Shown in pieces: positions 48,001 to 54,000 of a DNA stretch of 64,000 nucleotides. Origin of the DNA: Scolanthus callimorphus (Eukaryota > Cnidaria > Anthozoa > Actiniaria > Edwardsiidae); NCBI GenBank assembly GCA_033964015.1, contig CM066923.1:24502168-24566167 (forward strand). Reading direction: 5' to 3'. The stretch's first letter is position 1; each line of letters opens with the position of its first letter. Under the pieces are notes generated by a model. It was not told the origin of the DNA. It did not search any database and worked only from the letters and a program-made list of their open reading frames with translations. Both the position numbers and the translations under genes were made by a program.

Positions 48001-51000
48001 GAATGAGCCGATCCGGGCGCTTGATTTTGATAAGACGCTGTAATATAATTTTACATGTAAATTTGTAAAATATTGCAAAAAATGTTGCCATCCGTGAACA
48101 TCCCGCGGCAACTCGCAATGTTTTTTTAATTCGTCGCCGTTGCGTTGCAAGTTGCAAGAAAAGTTGCTTCGCGTAACATGGCCTTAAGATATGATGACAA
48201 ATGCTTACAGACTTTCCAAATCAGATGAGGGTGGTAGTCGGAAGTTTGCAACGTCGCAAATAAAGGCTACAGTTTTTGGCGAAATTTTATCGACATGAAC
48301 ATGATATAGACATGATGACGTACCGTAGACTACGAGGTCAGCCGAGTGCCTCGCAATACCAGCTCTGTTACCCACAATGCATGTGTAGATTCCCTCGTGC
48401 CGCTTGAGTACTTCCGGTATAATAAGTGCGCTAGTGAACCTTGACGACATGATGATCTCCAAGTCGCCTGGGATCGAGTGTAACGCCTTCCCGTCACGCA
48501 ACCACGTGATGTTAACCGGTATGTCACCGCCCGCTACCACGCATGTGTAGTAACCCCGCTGGCGTTCATCAACGGGTGCCCATTTGAAGGGCGAGATGCG
48601 TGGAGCAACTAAAGGTACAATAGAAATATTTGTCAAAAAGGTACACATAGAGCAGATTTCGTATGACTGTGAAAAGTGCCGCGAAAGAGTTGTGCCGCGC
48701 CGCGACTACGTGATTTCATTCGGTATCTTCAGCAGGCAAAGTTCCGTACCGCCACCGCGACAGTACCGCGACGTGTCACGGCACTTTTCACTGTCATACG
48801 AAACCTGCTCTATAATTACGGCCACCACGGCATTAGAGCGGATTTCGCATGACCATCGTGAAAAGAATTTTAAATGAGCAATTGCTAGCCAATCAGAATC
48901 GAGAGAAATCACAACTTGCTCCGGAATGGCTTTTCCTCAGCCAATAACAAACCGAACCAATTACTAAGTAACTACACAATTGCATTTACTGCAGAATTTG
49001 ATTGGCTGAGAAAAATGAGTAGCAAATGAGAATAAAAAGCAATCGCAATTACATAATAAATCTCGACAGTCAAGTGAAATCCGCTTATGTGTTTGCGGAT
49101 TGAGTCAGCAACAGATTTTGTTCACGTTGATGACGTGGACCGTGATATAAGAGTTACGACAAAGCTGGATCTCATTCGAATTTTTTACAACAAATATTCT
49201 CTCTCTAAATAGCGCGCGCAACTGAAGGGTTTCCTTGGTGTTATGCCTGATGCACACTTGCGACATAACGACATAAGGAAAATATCTCGCGAACAAAATT
49301 AAGTGGTTTAAAAACGCTGAACTCCACAAAAAATAACATTAGATTGCTTTGGTGAAGTAATCTAAATGATCCATGGAAAATATTGATTATTTCAATTACT
49401 GTCCCATGCGTTTTTCGTCGCAACATTATACACTTAATGACTGCTCCCGAGGGAAACATCAGTTTTGTTTCCCGAGAATCTCGATGTTTCCCGAGACGAA
49501 GTCGAGGGAAACTTCGAGATTCGAGGGAAACAAAACTGGTGTTTCCCGAGGGAGCAGTCATTAAGTGTTTTGTTATATAGCAAAAAATAAACTGTAATTA
49601 TTAAATCAAAACAAATGTATTTCAAGAACGAAAGTGACGTCACAAAGTCTGTGCGCGACTGCATCGTGTAAAATAAAAACACTCCTAAAATCCCACAATT
49701 TTCTTGCATTAGCAAAAACTTATCAAAATTAGCAAAGGTTTTTAAAGAGACACGCGTGTTTACAATAAACTTCTATTTTTCCCGCTCTCAAACGCGACGC
49801 GCGAAAGCAATATTCCCTGACCGGTCAATAATTTTTCGAAATATTGACTGATCGGGGAATATTTGATTTGTACTTCACCACGTGACCTTGATTAAGCCAA
49901 TAAGAGCGCGCGCTCGGTTGGAGTGAGCACTCGCTATATAACAAAACGTTATTATGTCATCATGTCACTAGTGTGTAACGGGCTTTACCAGCGCATGTAA
50001 TGGTCGAAATCAGTCTCAAGCAAGTCGAAATCATAATTGCTTGACTTGCAATTTGAAGTCATGAAAGTCATGAAAACGTTCTGCGGTCAAACAATAAGCC
50101 ATATACTTGCAAGAACTACACGCCATCGAGGAATGTAGGATGGTTAACTTAAAATAGCTAGAGCTCGTCAGGGCTAGTGTGGTGCGTTATGCGCTCTTAC
50201 CTGCAATACTGACCGAGACAGTGACGGAATCCCGTTTGCCGTTGGAGTTGACCGCAGTGCAGATATACTTGCCATTGTCGCTCTTCTGCACGTTATTAAT
50301 GATGAGGGTACCATTACTAAGGGCGTGGCGGCGGTCATACGGGATACGCCTGCCGCCCTGAGACCACGTGATGCTGGGTGGCGGGAAACCTTTGGCGCGG
50401 CATGGCAGCCTGATCTGCTGGCCCTGTACGCCAGTCACTGATCGTTTGTACGTGGTGATGTTAGGCGGTCCTACAAAATTACACATTAGTCTGGTAAGAT
50501 AAGCCATCTGCATGTAAAGGCCCGTTCACACTTGCAATTTTTGTCGCGCGAGTCGCGGCGATTTTTCTCGTGTGTGTACGCGTCAACTTATGTAAACTTA
50601 TGTTCCAAACTCTTTGCAACTTGATTCGATTTGAAGAAAAGAGAGCACAGAAATCGAACAGGATTTGCATCTCGTTTACACAAGAGAATTGGCGATTTGC
50701 AACGTCGCGCTCGAGAAAAATCGTATTTATTTGATAGCTAAGTTGTTTGCGTGTCTGGTATTTCGCGTGGTTGTTTTGCTAAAAAGAGACTGACAGAAAG
50801 AAACTTCTGCTAGCAGGGTAGAAAAATCGCCGCGACAAATGCAACAAAACTCGCAAGTGTAAACAGGCTTTAACGATTACATAGAGATGCGCGACCCAAA
50901 AACATCGTACACACAATTCGGTAAAAAAAGTACATACCTCCTGCACGTGTATAAAGTATATATTCCTTGAGCATGTTGTTGCGTGATTGATACACAACGT

Positions 51001-54000
51001 CAGTTATAATATAATACACGTAAGTGATACATGCCTCCTACATGCACGTGCAGACGTCCTACATGCACGAGGATATATTTTATACATACCTCGTACATAC
51101 ACTTGTATGACTTGTTCCGCCGCGCCTGCCGCGTTACTCGCCACGCACTTGTACTCGCCACTATCAGCCATGGTAACCGCTGACTTGCTAAGCTTGCTGA
51201 GCCTGCTAGAGCGCTTGGTGCCCGGGATACCTGAGATAATGTACCCGGCCCCTCCCCCGGGCAGTAACACCCTGTCATGGTACCACTGGACACGGGGAGT
51301 GGGGATGGCGGAGACTTCGCAGGAGATGGATAGCGGTGTCCCGGGATACAGAATAACGTCCGGTGTGTTTGGGTTGAACTCCGGAACGCTGACTATACAA
51401 GAACATGAACAAGAACATTGCCATTTTGTTCGCCAAGTCCTAGTTCGAATTTGACATGAAATTATATACCCCATTTAAAAAGGTTATACTTTTTTTTCGA
51501 AAATAGTATTTGTTCAATCGCCTTATGTGGCACGCAATTGCTTTGTATTGTCCAATGTCCAAATACTAAAGCAACATTTTGATTGAAGTAAGGGTATACG
51601 TAAACGAAGTTCGGGGGAGGCAGAAGTGGGCAATGCAATGCACATACATCAACGAGCGCGCAGAGCGAGAACAAATTTCAGCTACTGGCCGAAAATACAC
51701 TTACATGTAAATAATTCCAAAAGAAAGTTTGAGCTTGTTGAAAAGAACGCGAGAGCAATTCATTGTATTGATTGCGGAAACTTGATTGTTGCGTCATAAC
51801 GAATGCAATCTCCCATTTGTACGGAGATCCACTCGTACTTTAAGATTGCCGTATAAAACATGGTGCCTTTTCAGGAGACACACTGAGTTATAGCAATATG
51901 TTCTCACATATTGTGCTCATATTGTGCTCATATCTGGGAGGGAGACCTGGCGAGCCTAACGATTGCGGGAAAGATTAAGCTGAGGGGTAGAAGCGAAAAG
52001 GGCATCTCCAGGGCTCGGGAGCACAAATAGACAAACACATGATGAAGGGGTAGCCGGACGGTAGGTGCGCCCTTACTCCGAGATGAAAAAGCAAATGCTA
52101 TTTATGTTAAAGAGTGCAAAGAGAGCATTCTTTATATTCACACTAATTGGACCAGTGAGAATAGTGCATATCAGACTCCGTCAAATCACTGTTTCGCTGC
52201 TATAGTAGAAAAGTCGAGCAACGCAGGGAATTATGGGAAGGATTAGCGCGGCGCGCAATGCATTGTGGGACGTCCACAATCCATTGCGCGGCTTGCGAAT
52301 CCTTCCCACAATGCATTGCGCGCCGCGCTAATCCTTCCCATAATCCCCTGCGTTCCTCGGCTTTTGTACTATAGCAGCGAAGCAGTGATTTGACGACCTA
52401 CTTAGCGACGGGTACGAGTCTGAGTGCATATACTTACATCCAGCGTAGAACTCAGCACTGCTCTGGACTAGTTCCAGTCCATTATCGGCCACGCATTGAT
52501 AGACACCATTATCCTGCCCATATACGGTAGCGATGACAAGATCATTATCCCGGATGCTGATTCGACCTTTCAGGTGACCCAGGGATTCTGCATTTTGATA
52601 CCACGTGATGTTGGGCTCAGGCTCCCCGCGGACCTCGCACTCCATGTTCTTCCTTGGGAACCCTACTTGGGCTGCCTGTGGTCTAGGTCGCTCGATGAAC
52701 GTAATAGGAACTGATGATGGATTAAAAGATATAAGTATTTTACAGCTAAAATCGTTGCATCGCGACCCACGTTTTCAAAACATCGATTTGTTTTTGGCTT
52801 TGGTGTTCCGCAAGTCAAATCTTGAGCCAATCACATCCTTGCCCGGTTCCGCCTAGTATGCTGTTCCTGACTTTTCGTCTCGACGTTGTCTGGTTTTAGT
52901 TCAGAGGGAAGCCAGTTGACTGCACTAGGCGAAACAGGGCAAGAGTTTCATTGGCTCAGATAGTTTGATTGGAGAAACAGCAAAGTCAAAAATCGTGTGA
53001 ACGTTTTTGTTACAGAAATGGCACGATAACCGGAAACGTTTTGGAAACGCTATCTATAGTGGATATTTTTGCGTATTCGTGTGGACGCCTGAAAAGTGTA
53101 CTTCCCGAAAACGATGATATCAGAATCTTTCACGGACTCTCATTATGCACGTGTTGCACATGCGCAATACGGCATATTAGTGTTTTCAAAACGATACAGC
53201 TTATTCGTGTGGACGGGTAAAATCGATTACGTGTGGATGCGATTTTTTTTAAAGTTGCGCTTCAAAACGAAAACGCAATCGTGTGGACGGGGCATTACTG
53301 ACCTAGAACTTCAAGAGACATCGTTAACGCCGCCGTTCCTTCTGTATTAATAGCTTCGCATGTATAAAGACCTTCATCATTGGCGACTATATGCTGAATC
53401 CTTAAACTACCACTTGCAACCAGAGTGAACCTCCCACCGACGGTCAGCGGTAAGCTGTCTTTCAGCCACCGGAAGTGCGGCGTTGGTGAGCCCGCGGCTG
53501 TGCACTGTAGTATAGCGGTTTCTCCCTCGATCCTTGTGAGGTTGTAGGCGGGTGACGTCATGTGAGGAGCGACTGATCGTGTTGGTGGAACTGAAAAATC
53601 AAACATCGACCAAGAGAGGATGATCCCCAGAGAACAAGAGTGTGTGACAGTTTAGGTAGTTGCATCGTGACGTCACAAATCTCACGTTCGCATGCGAGCA
53701 AGCTAGCGAAAATCCGGTAGATCATTCATATACTGTACACTATAGTGTCCTCAATATAAATATCTCCCATGTTTTATAGAACCAGGATATAGCGCTGATC
53801 ACGCTGACGTCATCCATTGTTATTAATGTGCCAACCAGATATCGATTGGTTCACAGAACAAAGGGTGCTATTCAATCAACGGTTGGCACATTAGCATTAT
53901 AATGGCAATGTTGATAAACAGTGATTAGCGCTATACAGGACACTACAGTGTACCATATATAAAGGATCTTGGCGAAAATCCAACACTACAACTGGAAAGC

